Shown here piece by piece: positions 55,501-64,000 of a stretch of 64,000 nucleotides of DNA. The translations under genes were made by a program, and so were the position numbers. The notes below the pieces were generated by a model. That model was not told the DNA's origin, did not search any database, and worked only from the letters and a program-made list of their open reading frames with translations. The stretch covers positions 806,001-870,000 of the forward strand of contig NZ_CP045644.1 in NCBI RefSeq assembly GCF_009498455.1. Reading direction: 5' to 3'. Every line of letters begins with the position of its first letter. The first letter of the stretch is position 1. This DNA comes from Variovorax paradoxus. Lineage in GTDB: Bacteria; Pseudomonadota; Gammaproteobacteria; Burkholderiales; Burkholderiaceae_C.

Positions 55501-55704
55501 ATGTACGTGACGGGGCGATGGGTTTCAACCAATGTTGTCGGCACGATGTTCATCGCCTGGCTCGTTGGTGTGATCATCTTCGTGGCCGTTCTCGTGTGGC
55601 AACTCCGAAAACATCGAAAGGAAAATTCCACTGGCGACAGACGCCCAGGTTCGGCTCGACCGAGTGGCTCGAGGAAAACCAAGCGCCGCCGGCGGGGCAG
55701 ATGA
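55501..55704 (+). CDS. Small membrane protein, possibly truncated
   Basis: A 67-residue protein with one strong hydrophobic helix (about residues 13-33) and a basic tail (LRKHRKEN). AGGAG precedes the ATG. The last 20 residues (Arg-rich) overlap the 5' part of the multicopper oxidase remnant in another frame, so the natural C-terminus may be lost. The family is unknown. Confidence 0.5.
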   Translation: MYVTGRWVSTNVVGTMFIAWLVGVIIFVAVLVWQLRKHRKENSTGDRRPGSARPSGSRKTKRRRRGR

Positions 55705-55916
55705 CCGCACCGTCAATGTCGGACCCGGTCAGCGCTTACGACGTGATCTGGAAAGCCTTGCGGCCTGGTAGATGGCTGGTCCACTGCCACATCCCGCGCC
55801 AGACGACCAACAACGACCTCGAACAGGACGGGGGCGGCGGCCTGATGATGGTTCTGGAGGTGAAGAGTCGGAATGCGCAGAACCACACCACTGACGGACT
55901 GGCGCCGGTCGCTTGA
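55690..55916 (+). pseudogene. 3' remnant of a third multicopper oxidase
   Basis: The reading frame encodes DVIWKALRPGRWLVHCHIPR, QTTNNDLEQDGGGGLMMVLEV and a short tail. This is the C-terminal copper-binding end of a multicopper oxidase (HCHIP). No matching N-terminal part precedes it. The join with the small membrane gene suggests a deletion. Confidence 0.75.
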
Positions 55917-55972
55917 CCTTCACACGATGTCAAGCCTGATACTGGAATCACCTTTCAACCAAGGAGCCTCTC

Positions 55973-56164
55973 ATGCAAGAGTTCGTCATCCAATCGATGT
56001 CCTGTGGCAGCTGCGCGAGCCGGATCGCTCAGGCCGTGAAGAACCTGGACGCCACGGCGAAGATCGAAGTCGATCTGCCGGCCAAAACGTTGCGCGTCGA
56101 CAGCGCTGAGGACCGTGAGTCTGTGACTGCCGCCCTGACGGAAGCCGGCTACCCGCCGAAGTGA
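55973..56164 (+). CDS. copZ: CopZ-like heavy-metal-associated protein
   Basis: A 63-residue cytosolic chaperone with a single ferredoxin-like HMA domain and the Cu(I) site MSCGSC near residues 9-14. It lies 115 bp upstream of the Cu(I) ATPase and would load it. AAGGAG precedes the ATG. Confidence 0.87.
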   Translation: MQEFVIQSMSCGSCASRIAQAVKNLDATAKIEVDLPAKTLRVDSAEDRESVTAALTEAGYPPK

Positions 56165-56224
56165 TTCGCCGGCACGGGACAGCGGCCTTCATCGGCTGAT
56201 GTGTATCGAGCTGGCCTGTGTGGA

Positions 56225-56265
56225 CTGAATGCACCGCCATGTAAGGTGCATTCAGCCAATTTTTC
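56225..56265 (+). terminator. Rho-independent terminator between copZ and copA ATPase
   Basis: A hairpin with perfect 11-bp arms CTGAATGCACC (56225-56235) and GGTGCATTCAG (56245-56255), nine-base loop, followed by AATTTTT. It lies only 15 bp before the ATPase start codon, so it could also act as an attenuator of that gene. Confidence 0.8.
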
Positions 56266-56279
56266 GTTGGAGAACTTGA

Positions 56280-58718
56280 ATGAACCCCACGCCTTCCAAC
56301 CAGCATGAACACCATCTGGGACATCACGGGGCGCACCCGCCCGCCTCTGGAGAGCCTTCGCAGAAGACCGATGCGATTTTGAAGGATCCCGTTTGTGGCA
56401 TGGCGGTGACCACGCGGTCCGCGCACGTCCTGCAGCACGAAGGCGGGCCGGTCTATTTCTGTAGTGCGGGGTGCAAAGCCAAATTCGAGGCCAACCCGGC
56501 CAAATACGCGAAACGCGGCACGCAGCAGACGGCCCCGCTCGTGCTTGCGCCCGCGCAGCCGGCTCAACCCGGTCCTCCAGGCACGATCTACACCTGTCCC
56601 ATGCACCCGGAGATCCGGCAAGATCACCCGGGCAACTGCCCCAAGTGCGGCATGACGCTGGAGCCCGAGATGCCGACCCTCGACGAGGGCGAAGACCTCG
56701 AGCTGAAAGACTTCAAGCGACGCTTCGTCTGGACCTTGCCCCTCACCGTCATCGTCACAGTGCTCGCCATGGCCGGCCACCGCCTGCAGTGGTTCGAGAT
56801 GGACACGCAGAGCTGGATCGAACTTGTGCTCACCATGCCGATCGTCCTGTGGGCCGGGTGGCCGTTCTTCGTGCGCGCGGCGCAGTCTGTGGCAAACCGC
56901 AGTCCGAACATGTGGACCTTGATCGGCCTGGGCACGGCCGCGGCCTTTGTCTATAGCGTCGTGGCCACGGTGGCGCCCGACGTGTTTCCCGCGTCGTTCG
57001 TGTCGATGGGGCGCGTGTCGGTCTACTTCGAAGCGGCCGCGGTGATCATTTCTTTGACCTTGTTGGGTCAGATCCTCGAACTCAAGGCGCGGTCGCAGAC
57101 CTCCGCAGCCATCAAGTCGCTGCTGGGCCTTGCCCCCAAGACAGCGCGCCGCATCGACCCTGACGGTGCCGAGGAAGACATACCGATTGGCCACGTGCAT
57201 GTGGGCGACAAGCTGCGCGTGCGCCCCGGAGAGAAGGTGCCCGTGGACGGTGTGGTGATCGAAGGCAACAGCGCCGTCGACGAATCCATGCTGACTGGGG
57301 AGCCATTGCCCGTGACCAAGCGGATTGGCGACAAGCTTATCGGCGCAACGCTGAACACCAACGGCGCACTTGTGATGCAGTCCGAGAAAGTCGGCTCGCA
57401 GACCGTGCTCGCGAGCATCGTGCAGATGGTCGCGCTGGCGCAACGCTCCAGGGCGCCGATGCAACGAATGGCCGATCACGTTGCCGGCTACTTCGTCATG
57501 ACCGTCATCGGCATCGCGGTGCTGACCTTCTTCGCCTGGGGATTCTTCGGGCCGCAGCCCAGTTGGGTCTACGGCCTGATCAATGCCGTGGCGGTGCTCA
57601 TCATTGCCTGCCCCTGTGCACTCGGCCTCGCCACGCCGATGTCGATCATGGTGGCCACGGGCAAGGCGGCCACGCAGGGCGTGCTGTTCCGCGATGCCGC
57701 GGCGATCGAGAACTTCCGCAAGGTCGATGCGCTCATCGTCGACAAGACCGGCACCCTGACGGAAGGCCGGCCGCAGTTCGAGCGCGCGGTGCCTGCGCCG
57801 GGCTTCACCGCCGACGAGGTGCTGCGACTCGCAGCCAGCCTGGACCAGGGCAGCGAACACCCGCTGGCCGACGCCATCGTGCGGGCGGCGCGCGAGCGCA
57901 ACCTGGCGCTGGACACGCCCGACGGTTTCGAATCCAGCAGCGGCATCGGCGTGAGCGGCGGCGTGGGCAGCAGGAAGCTGGCGCTCGGCAACACGGCGCT
58001 CATGGACCAGCTGCGCGTGCGGGTCGACGACCTCAAGCCGCAGGCCGAGGCCATGCGGGCCGAGGGCGCGAGTGTCATGTTCCTGGCTGTGGACGGCCAG
58101 CCTGCCGGCTTGCTTGCGGTCTCGGACCCAATCAAGGCCACCACGATCGAGGCGCTGGCCGCGCTCAAGGCCTCGGGCCTGCGGGTCATCATGGCGACCG
58201 GAGACGGGCTGACCACGGCCCGGGCCGTCGCAGCGAAGCTGGGCATCGACGAGGTGCATGGCGAAGTGAAGCCCGCCGACAAGCTCGCGCTGGTGGACAA
58301 GCTGCAGCGTGAAGGCCGGATCGTCGCCATGGCGGGGGACGGCATCAACGATGCGCCCGCGCTCGCCAAGGCCGACGTCGGGGTGGCGATGGGCACCGGC
58401 ACCGATGTCGCGATGAACAGCGCCCAGGTGACGCTGGTCAAGGGCGACCTGCGCGGCATTGCGCAGGCGCGCGTGATCTCCGAGCAGACCATCGCCAACA
58501 TGAAGCAGAACCTCGGCTTCGCCTTTCTCTACAACGCTCTCGGCGTGCCACTGGCCGCGGGCGTGTTGTTCCCGTTCACGGGCTGGCTGCTGTCGCCGAT
58601 GATCGCGGCGCTGGCGATGAGCCTGAGCTCGGCGTCGGTCATCACCAATGCCTTGCGCTTGAGGGGAGCAAAAAGCGACACCCACGGGCCACACGCCGAC
58701 GCAAAGTCGCCCTCCTAG
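56280..58718 (+). CDS. copA: Cu(I)-exporting P-type ATPase with YHS and Zn-ribbon-like N-terminus
   Basis: An 812-residue P1B-type ATPase with the Cu(I) CPC motif (Cys444, Cys446), phosphorylation motif DKTGTLT (Asp488), GEPLPVTK and [10 protein letters not shown]. In place of the usual HMA domains the N-terminus carries a YHS-type segment ([20 protein letters not shown], about residues 37-75) and a [20 protein letters not shown] metal-binding unit (about 105-125). It exports Cu(I) to the periplasm for the oxidases. The terminator-like hairpin sits directly before it. Confidence 0.92.
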   Translation: MNPTPSNQHEHHLGHHGAHPPASGEPSQKTDAILKDPVCGMAVTTRSAHVLQHEGGPVYFCSAGCKAKFEANPAKYAKRGTQQTAPLVLAPAQPAQPGPPGTIYTCPMHPEIRQDHPGNCPKCGMTLEPEMPTLDEGEDLELKDFKRRFVWTLPLTVIVTVLAMAGHRLQWFEMDTQSWIELVLTMPIVLWAGWPFFVRAAQSVANRSPNMWTLIGLGTAAAFVYSVVATVAPDVFPASFVSMGRVSVYFEAAAVIISLTLLGQILELKARSQTSAAIKSLLGLAPKTARRIDPDGAEEDIPIGHVHVGDKLRVRPGEKVPVDGVVIEGNSAVDESMLTGEPLPVTKRIGDKLIGATLNTNGALVMQSEKVGSQTVLASIVQMVALAQRSRAPMQRMADHVAGYFVMTVIGIAVLTFFAWGFFGPQPSWVYGLINAVAVLIIACPCALGLATPMSIMVATGKAATQGVLFRDAAAIENFRKVDALIVDKTGTLTEGRPQFERAVPAPGFTADEVLRLAASLDQGSEHPLADAIVRAARERNLALDTPDGFESSSGIGVSGGVGSRKLALGNTALMDQLRVRVDDLKPQAEAMRAEGASVMFLAVDGQPAGLLAVSDPIKATTIEALAALKASGLRVIMATGDGLTTARAVAAKLGIDEVHGEVKPADKLALVDKLQREGRIVAMAGDGINDAPALAKADVGVAMGTGTDVAMNSAQVTLVKGDLRGIAQARVISEQTIANMKQNLGFAFLYNALGVPLAAGVLFPFTGWLLSPMIAALAMSLSSASVITNALRLRGAKSDTHGPHADAKSPS

Positions 58719-58763
58719 AGGCGCGTTGGATCGAGTGGCGTCACTCCGTGCGAAGGAGTTCCT

Positions 58764-58979
58764 ATGAAGTCCGAACTGTTTGAGCAGCATTTGCTGGACG
58801 TCTACCAGGAGGCCATCCGATTTCGCAAGTGGGCGGTCGCGGAGCATCTGTTGTGCGCCATCGAGGCGTGCGCACCAGCGGAAGCACCAATCAGCGCGAG
58901 CGTGGCCAGTGCCTACAGTGTTCTGGCCGCCGAGGCGCAAAAGCCCCGGCGATGTGGAACGCGCTCGAAGCGTGATTGA
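58764..58979 (+). CDS. Short hypothetical after the Cu ATPase, likely truncated
   Basis: A 71-residue protein whose first 55 residues (MKSELFEQHLLDVYQEAI, VAEHLLCAIEA) look like a genuine helical protein of the kind often found near metal ATPases. The last residues (RCGTRSKRD) enter the flank of the LysR wreck, so the C-terminus was probably replaced. GGAG lies upstream. Function unknown. Confidence 0.5.
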   Translation: MKSELFEQHLLDVYQEAIRFRKWAVAEHLLCAIEACAPAEAPISASVASAYSVLAAEAQKPRRCGTRSKRD

Positions 58980-58989
58980 GGCGCGACGG

Positions 58990-59690
58990 TCAGTCTTTGG
59001 CGCGGGGTTTGAGGAGATTGGCGAGGGCCTTCTGGTCTTCGGCCAACTGGATGCGCATGAGCTGGAGCACGCGCAGGGCGAGACCGGACAGGGGCTGCCC
59101 AGGGAGAAGCACCAACACACCCGCGAAGGAGACATCCAGGGACAGCGGACGGATGGTCAGGCCGCGTTGAGCGTATTCCATGGCGGTGACCGGATTGACG
59201 ACGCCGATGCCCATTCCGCTCAGGGCCATTTCTCACACGCTCGCCGCGTAGGGCGTCTCGACCAGCACACTCAACCCGACGTTGCACTCCGCCAATGCCC
59301 GCTCCAGGCGCCGCCGAGACGCGTCCTCGGGGTTGAGCGCTAGGAATGGCTCTTCCGCGAGCTGATGCGGTTGGATGGTCCTCGCCTTGGGCCTTGGTCA
59401 GCCGGTGCCTCGCATGCATCACCACCACACCTGGGAAGCGCGCGAACTCGGAATGCTCCAGGACTGTCGTCGGCATCTCGTCGCCCATTAGCCCGAAGTC
59501 GACCTGCCGTCCCAGTACGGCCTCGTGCACCTCCCGCGAGCTGAGCACCTGCAGCGAAATCTGCGGCCGGGCTTCGTTGTCGCGGCGCTCGACCACCAGC
59601 CGCGACAGCACCCCGCAGGCCGAAGGCCGGATAGACCGCCATGCGCAGCGTGTTGACGCCGAAACACCCGCTCGATGTCTCGCATGCTCA
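58990..59690 (-). pseudogene. Decayed LysR-family regulator
   Basis: Pieces of the substrate-binding domain of a LysR regulator read MAVYPAFGL, then in another frame VLSRLVVERRDNEARP through SSREVHEAVLGRQVDFGL, then MALSGMGIGVVNPVTAMEYA to the end. At least two frame changes and one in-frame TGA (near 59231) separate the pieces. The N-terminal helix-turn-helix is missing and replaced by the IS3 tail. Confidence 0.8.
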
Positions 59691-59894
59691 CCTGATAACG
59701 AAGCTTGCGAAGGCTTCTTCGGTCGGCTGAAGAACGAGCTGTTCCATCCTCGAGACTGGAAGAACGCCACCATCGAGCAATTCATCGAGGCGGTCGACTC
59801 AGACATCCGCTGGTACAACGAGAAGCGGATCAAGATCTCTCTTGGCTCTCTCAGCCCTATCGAATACCGGGTGAGCCTTGGACTTGCGGCATAA
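59685..59894 (+). pseudogene. IS3-family transposase 3' fragment
   Basis: The fragment encodes CSPDNEACEGFFGRLKNEL, then IRWYNEKRIKISLGSLSP and IEYRVSLGLAA, the end of an IS3-group OrfB integrase domain including its final glutamate region. The rest of the element is absent. CCAAGTTTTTATCCGCAC shortly after (about 59908-59925) looks like the right inverted repeat of an IS150-like element. Confidence 0.85.
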
Positions 59895-60019
59895 AACCAG
59901 TCCAAGTTTTTATCCGCACCCCTAGGGTCAGAGATCAGCGGAATTCAACACCTTGTGGAAAAGCATTGATTTGCGATGATCCTACTTGCCTACATGGTGC
60001 CTACACGACACCAGAAAGC

Positions 60020-60047
60020 AAAAAGCCCAACCTAGCAAGATTGGGCT
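60020..60047 (-). terminator. Terminator downstream of tRNA-Phe
   Basis: On the minus strand a stem AGCCCAA...TTGGGCT (arms 60041-60047 and 60024-60030, ten-base loop) is followed by five T. It is placed 27 bp after the tRNA 3' end. Confidence 0.75.
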
Positions 60048-60073
60048 ATCTACTTGATCCTAAAAGGAAAATT

Positions 60074-60149
60074 TGGTGGCCTGGGGCGGAATCGAACCAC
60101 CGACACGCGGATTTTCAATCCGCTGCTCTACCAACTGAGCTACCGGGCC
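60074..60149 (-). tRNA. tRNA-Phe (GAA)
   Basis: A 76-base cloverleaf with encoded CCA end. Acceptor arm GGCCCGG pairs with the 3' end, the D-arm AGCTC...GAGC and the T-loop GTTCGATTC are canonical, and the anticodon loop reads TTGAAAA, giving GAA for phenylalanine. It lies between ntrX-type backbone genes and the metal island, and its 3' end faces the island, which fits use as an integration site. Confidence 0.95.
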
Positions 60150-60167
60150 ATTGTGTGCAGCCTTAAA

Positions 60168-60869
60168 TTATACAGCGCTTCTGCGGCCTCGGGAAAGATC
60201 CACACCAAGTTGTTTGAGTTTTCTATAAAGATGGGTGCGCTCGAGGCCGGTTTTCTCGGCCACGCGGGTCATCGAGCCGTTCTCCATCGCGAGGTGGAAT
60301 TCGAAGTAGGCCTTCTCGAAACCGTCGCGCGCATCGCGCAGCGGGCGGTCGAGGTCGAAGCTCTGGGTCGACTGGGGGCCTGCGTCGGGCACCGGCACGG
60401 CCGCGAGCGACGCCATCAACAGGCTGTCGCCCGTGGTCGTGATGGCGGCGGCCTGGTGGGCGCCCGTGGGCGGCGGCACCACGCCGGCGGCGGTGCGGCG
60501 GGCGTTCTCGCGCGCCAGCCCCTGCTCCACCGCCTTGAGCAGCTTCTGCAGCGTGATGGGTTTTTCGAGGAACGCGAAAGCGCCGATGCGCGTGGCATCG
60601 ACCGCGGTGTCGATGGTGGCGTGCCCGCTCATCATGATCACGGGCATGCTCAGCAGACCCGCGGTGGACCACTCCTTGAGCAGCGTGACGCCGTCGGTGT
60701 CCGGCATCCAGATGTCGAGCAGAACAAGATCGGGCCGGGCGCGTTGTCGGGCCGCGCGGGCTTCGGCGGCGTTTTCCGCGAGCTCCACGTTGTGGCCTTC
60801 GTCATTGAGAATTTCGAAGAGCAGGTCCCTGATGCCCAGCTCGTCATCGACCACGAGAATGTTTGCCAT
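60168..60869 (-). CDS. ntrX: NtrX-like response regulator without AAA+ domain
   Basis: A 233-residue protein with an N-terminal receiver (Asp52 in LVLLDIWMPD) and a C-terminal Fis-type helix-turn-helix (MTRVAEKTGLERTHLYRKLKQ split over its turn). The sigma-54 AAA+ domain of canonical NtrX is missing, as in other betaproteobacterial short NtrX proteins; the linker is Pro/Ala-rich. It probably controls gene sets jointly with NtrY, 77 bp upstream. Confidence 0.83.
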   Translation of the reverse strand: MANILVVDDELGIRDLLFEILNDEGHNVELAENAAEARAARQRARPDLVLLDIWMPDTDGVTLLKEWSTAGLLSMPVIMMSGHATIDTAVDATRIGAFAFLEKPITLQKLLKAVEQGLARENARRTAAGVVPPPTGAHQAAAITTTGDSLLMASLAAVPVPDAGPQSTQSFDLDRPLRDARDGFEKAYFEFHLAMENGSMTRVAEKTGLERTHLYRKLKQLGVDLSRGRRSAV

Positions 60870-60946
60870 GAGTGCTGCTTGTTGTATGCGCTGGTGTGTA
60901 TTGATCCGCTCCCGATCCAGCCCACGGGGGCTGGATTCGCCGGTAC

Positions 60947-63277
60947 TCAGGCGGACGAAGATTTCGAATCTTCGGTGTGAGCGACCGCTGCCCGCGGTTC
61001 GCCTGCCAGCGCGAATGATAGCGAGACTTGCGCCCCTGCCACAGCCCCGTCCACGACACGGTTGGAAAGCTCGATGCGCGCGCCGTGTTCGTCGGCGATC
61101 TTCTTGACGACAGCCAGGCCCAAACCGGTACCTTTTGTTTTCGTCGTGACGTAGGGCTCGAAGGCGCGCTTGAGAATATTTTCGGCAAAGCCGGGCCCGC
61201 TGTCCTGCACCGTGAGACGCACGCGCTGGCCCGAATCGCCCAGCCGGGTGCGGATGACGACCTCGCCCACCCGGCCCGTGCCGCTGGCGGCGGCCTCGGC
61301 GGCGTCCTGTGCGTTCTGCAGCAGGTTGTGCACGACCTGTCGGATCTGCTGTTCGTCGCCGCGCACGGGCGGGCAGCGCTCGTCGAGCTCCGATCGCAGC
61401 GTGATGGGCAGGTTCTCGGTGTGGTACAGCTGCAGCACGTCGGCCAGCAGCGCATTGAGATCCACCGGCTTGAGGTCAGCCGCAGGCAGTCGCGCGTAGT
61501 CGCGGAACTCGTTCACCAGCCGCTTCATCGCATCGACCTGGTCGACGATGGTCTTGACCGACTTCACCAGAATGGCCTGCTCGGGCGGCGCCACCTTGCC
61601 CGAGAGCTTCATCTCGAGCCGCTCGGCCGACAGCTGGATCGGCGTGAGCGGGTTCTTGATTTCGTGCGCCAGGCGGCGCGCCACCTCGCCCCAGGCCTGC
61701 GCACGCTGGGCCGAGACGATTTCGGAGATGTCGTCGAACACCAGCAGCCGCGCCTCGCCCGGCAGTTCGGCGCCGCGCGCGACGATGTTGATGGCGTCGT
61801 CCTGCTGCGGCAGGTCGTTGCCGGTGGCGTGCAGCTCGAAGGCGTGCTGCCAGTGATCGAGCCCGTGCTGCATGCGCTCGACCAGGAACTCGTCGAACTG
61901 CTGCTGCACCTTGGCACCGAAGTCGGCCAGCCCCGGCACATCGACCAGCGCCTTGCCTTCGTAGGCGGCAAGCGGCGCGCGCAGCACGCGGGTGGCGCCC
62001 GGGTTGGTGGACAGCACGGTGCCCTTGGCGTCGAGGACGATCACGCCCGAGGTCAGGTTGTCGAGGATGGTCTGCAGGTTGCCGCGGGCGGCGTCGAGCT
62101 GGTCCATGGTTTTTTCGACCGCACCGCGCGCATCGGCCAGCTGCTGGGTCATGACGGCGAACGAACGCGTGAGGCCGCCCAACTCGTCCTTGCCCTGCAG
62201 CACGGCGGTGGGCCGCAGGTCGCCGGCGGCCACCTGGCGCACGCCGTCGGCCAGCACGAGCAGCGGGCGCGCCAGCTGGTTGCCGAAGAGCACGGCCAGC
62301 AGCACCGCGCCGAACACGGCGAGGAACAGGCTCAGCGTGAGCGTGCCGATGTACATGCGGCGCAGCCCCTCGCGCGCGAGCGCGCGCTCCTGGTATTCGC
62401 GGTTGGCCTCCTGCACGGCCAATGCATTGGCGACCACGGCGGGCGGCAACGGCCGCGTGACCTGCAGGTAACGTGGTGCCGTATCGAAATCGAAACCCGG
62501 CCGCTGCACCATGGCGAGCGCGCGCACGCTGGCGGTCGGCGGCGTGGCGCTGGGCAGCGCGGTTTCTTCCAGGCCCTCGATGTGCGCGACAGCGCGGTCG
62601 GGGCGCACCTGGCGAAACTGCTGCACGGTCGGCCGCTCGGGGTTCAGTTGGAAACGCGACGCGCCGGCGCTGGCCACCAGCTGGCCCGAGCCGGTCCAGA
62701 GGATCACGTCGCTGGCTTCGAGCTGGTCCCGGATGCGCTCCAGGAGCAGCCCCGCGCTCGCATCGGGCACCTGCGCCAGCTGGGCGCTGGCGGTGCGGGT
62801 TTTCGCGGCGAGGTCGTCGGAGAGCGAATCGAGCGTGGCGCGGCCCAGGTTCAGGCCGGCATCGAGCGCGCCCTCGACCTTGACGTCGAACCAGCTCTCG
62901 ATCGAGCGCGCGACGAACTGGTAAGACACCACGTAGACCAGCGCCCCAGGCACCACGCCCACGAGCGCGAAGATGGCGGCGAGCTTGATCAGCAGCCGGC
63001 TGCCGAACTTGCCCTGCCGCAGCCGGCGCAGGAGGCGAAACGCGACCCAGCCGATCACCAGCACCAGCAGCACGGCCACCACCACGTTGATGCCGAACAG
63101 GCGCACGTAGTAGCGCTCGTACAGCGCGCGGTTGTTGGTGGCCTGCGCGAGCAGGAACATCAGCACCAGGCCGATGGCCGTGACCATCGCGGCGCCGACG
63201 CCCACCGCCCAGCGCAGCGCGCGCGAGCGGCGGGCGGCCGGCGTGGCCGCGGCGCCGCTGCGCGGCTTGCTGCTCAC
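60947..63277 (-). CDS. ntrY: NtrY-like membrane sensor histidine kinase
   Basis: A 776-residue kinase with N-terminal membrane helices (about 20-45, 55-75, 90-115), a periplasmic region, a further helix near 330, HAMP, a PAS domain (LDNLTSGVIVLDAKG), the H-box EVARRLAHEIKNPLTPIQLS and ATPase motifs (NLLQNAQDA, GLGLAVV). The GTG start (63277) overlaps the DUF4390 stop by four bases. The pair NtrYX regulates nitrogen or redox responses. Normal length. Confidence 0.88.
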   Translation of the reverse strand: MSSKPRSGAAATPAARRSRALRWAVGVGAAMVTAIGLVLMFLLAQATNNRALYERYYVRLFGINVVVAVLLVLVIGWVAFRLLRRLRQGKFGSRLLIKLAAIFALVGVVPGALVYVVSYQFVARSIESWFDVKVEGALDAGLNLGRATLDSLSDDLAAKTRTASAQLAQVPDASAGLLLERIRDQLEASDVILWTGSGQLVASAGASRFQLNPERPTVQQFRQVRPDRAVAHIEGLEETALPSATPPTASVRALAMVQRPGFDFDTAPRYLQVTRPLPPAVVANALAVQEANREYQERALAREGLRRMYIGTLTLSLFLAVFGAVLLAVLFGNQLARPLLVLADGVRQVAAGDLRPTAVLQGKDELGGLTRSFAVMTQQLADARGAVEKTMDQLDAARGNLQTILDNLTSGVIVLDAKGTVLSTNPGATRVLRAPLAAYEGKALVDVPGLADFGAKVQQQFDEFLVERMQHGLDHWQHAFELHATGNDLPQQDDAINIVARGAELPGEARLLVFDDISEIVSAQRAQAWGEVARRLAHEIKNPLTPIQLSAERLEMKLSGKVAPPEQAILVKSVKTIVDQVDAMKRLVNEFRDYARLPAADLKPVDLNALLADVLQLYHTENLPITLRSELDERCPPVRGDEQQIRQVVHNLLQNAQDAAEAAASGTGRVGEVVIRTRLGDSGQRVRLTVQDSGPGFAENILKRAFEPYVTTKTKGTGLGLAVVKKIADEHGARIELSNRVVDGAVAGAQVSLSFALAGEPRAAVAHTEDSKSSSA

Positions 63278-63870
63278 CGCTGTTTCTCCAGCGGCAGCCG
63301 GGCGGTGCGCTCGGCCGCGATGTTCCATTCGGCCTGCCCGACCATGCCGATCTGGAAGGGGCGCGGCAGCTGCGAAGTGTCGAGCCGGAAGCGGAAGGTG
63401 ACCTGGTGCAGCGGCTCGTCGCCGATCTCGGCGGCGTCGCCCAGGCGCAACCGGCCGATGCGCTTGATGGCCTCGAGCGCGTCGCCGAGGCTGTCGAAGT
63501 TCTGGTTCAGCGAGATGCCGAAGCCGGCGGCGCCGGTGATCGGCACCGGCGACACGTTGAGCCGCCAGCGGCGCGTGAGGGGCTGGTAAGCCAGCCGCAT
63601 GTGGCGCGCCACCTGGGCGACCTTGCGGTCGGTCCAGTACCAGCGCTCCTGGAAGACCTCGGCCTCGGCCACGAAGTAGATGGCGATGCCCTTGTCGAGC
63701 ACGTCTTCCACCAGCGTGGGCAGCTCGAACTGCACGGCCGCGCTGAGGTACACGCCGTCGTCGGCCTGTTCCAGGCGCATCTGGGTGATGGTGGCGCCGC
63801 CGGCGGCCCGGGCCTGGGCGGTGGCGACGGCGGGGAACAGGGCCATCCACAGGGCCCAGACCAGCAGCAA
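63274..63870 (-). CDS. DUF4390 protein
   Basis: A protein of about 198 residues with a hydrophobic leader and a conserved beta-rich domain (LPTLVEDVLDKGIAIYF, WYWTDRKVAQ, RHMRLAYQPLTRRW). DUF4390 genes precede ntrY in many Burkholderiales. The start is uncertain: TTG at 63870 or ATG at 63846; the frame is open further into rsmB. Function unknown. Confidence 0.8.
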   Translation of the reverse strand: MLLVWALWMALFPAVATAQARAAGGATITQMRLEQADDGVYLSAAVQFELPTLVEDVLDKGIAIYFVAEAEVFQERWYWTDRKVAQVARHMRLAYQPLTRRWRLNVSPVPITGAAGFGISLNQNFDSLGDALEAIKRIGRLRLGDAAEIGDEPLHQVTFRFRLDTSQLPRPFQIGMVGQAEWNIAAERTARLPLEKQR

Positions 63871-63898
63871 GCCGGCCCACAGGATCGACCGGCGGCCG

Positions 63899-64000
63899 TC
63901 AGTGCGGCGCGGGTTTTTCAAGCAGGGCGTAGAAGAAGCCGTCGTGGTCACCAGAAGGATTGTCCGGGACGCCACGGGCATTCGCCCCACTTTGAGGCAG
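63899..64000 (-). CDS. rsmB: 16S rRNA m5C967 methyltransferase RsmB, 3' end only
   Basis: The last 33 codons of the gene are visible on the minus strand: LPQSGANARGVPDNPSGDHD and GFFYALLEKPAPH with a TGA at 63899-63901. The wording DGFFYALLEK is the conserved C-terminus of RsmB (Fmu/Sun family). The rest lies outside the window. It supports the chromosomal nature of this end. Confidence 0.85.
   Translation of the reverse strand: MPQSGANARGVPDNPSGDHDGFFYALLEKPAPH

Noticed and set aside
55986..59135. A 1049-codon leftward opening opposite the Cu ATPase
   Set aside because: Composition is that of reverse-frame sequence and the sense strand encodes a clear ATPase.
61028..63589. An 853-codon rightward opening opposite ntrY
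   Set aside because: Antisense shadow of the kinase.

Overview
The window looks like the edge of a metal-resistance genomic island in a high-GC betaproteobacterium, most likely a Burkholderiales member of the Comamonadaceae type (Variovorax-like). The evidence is the right-hand backbone block rsmB - DUF4390 - ntrY - short ntrX - tRNA-Phe, the pbr/mer/cus/cop gene types, and the many two-member MerR and CopR circuits. The taxonomic call is inference from gene content only.

Layout. 1-476 is unassigned apart from a MerR-type promoter firing left out of the window. 477-2946 is a complete IS66-family element with matching inverted ends and a perfect 8-bp target duplication; it cut the last codons of a small membrane-protein gene. 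2947-8067 is one leftward run of periplasmic redox and membrane genes (dsbA, ccsB, lspA, a Sco-like fragment, tlpA, ccdA, a MAPEG protein and the interrupted small membrane protein), behind a MerR-type promoter with a 19-bp spacer. 8284-9729 is a divergent dihydrolipoamide-dehydrogenase-like flavoprotein.

9995-18665 is a lead/cadmium module: pbrA-type P-type ATPase with four N-terminal metal-binding domains, pbrB phosphatase, a second lspA (pbrC), the divergent MerR regulator pbrR, a sterol-desaturase/DUF3703 fusion, a small CDF transporter and a cytochrome c-FTR1 permease (PbrT type). 19243-22523 is a mercury operon (merR, merTP, a frameshifted merC, merA). 22675-23934 holds an orphan Rieske protein, a DUF2933 protein and a PII-like protein.

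24222-32737 is a leftward cusCBA copper/silver efflux operon with small periplasmic accessory proteins. 33001-45691 carries copper oxidase copA (5' frameshift), copB and a cytochrome c, then a GH15 - SDR - epimerase/SPW/VKOR block, a four-helix Cys-rich copper protein and an unfamiliar nuclease-like gene. 45882-56164 holds the cusSR-like sensor/regulator, CopR-type boxes, and a second copper cassette (Cys/His-rich protein, outer-membrane lipoprotein, second multicopper oxidase, cupredoxin, CusF-like protein, methyltransferase, cytochrome c4, CopZ-like protein). 56280-58718 is a Cu(I) ATPase. 58990-59930 is a junction of a decayed LysR gene and an IS3-family tail, followed by tRNA-Phe (60074-60149), the probable insertion site, and then chromosomal backbone.

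Together the genes would export Cu(I), Pb/Cd/Zn and Hg from the cytosol, pump or oxidise copper in the periplasm, and maintain disulfides and c-type cytochromes under metal stress. Two full-length-looking genes (merC and copA) are broken by one-base changes in G runs, which may be sequence errors.
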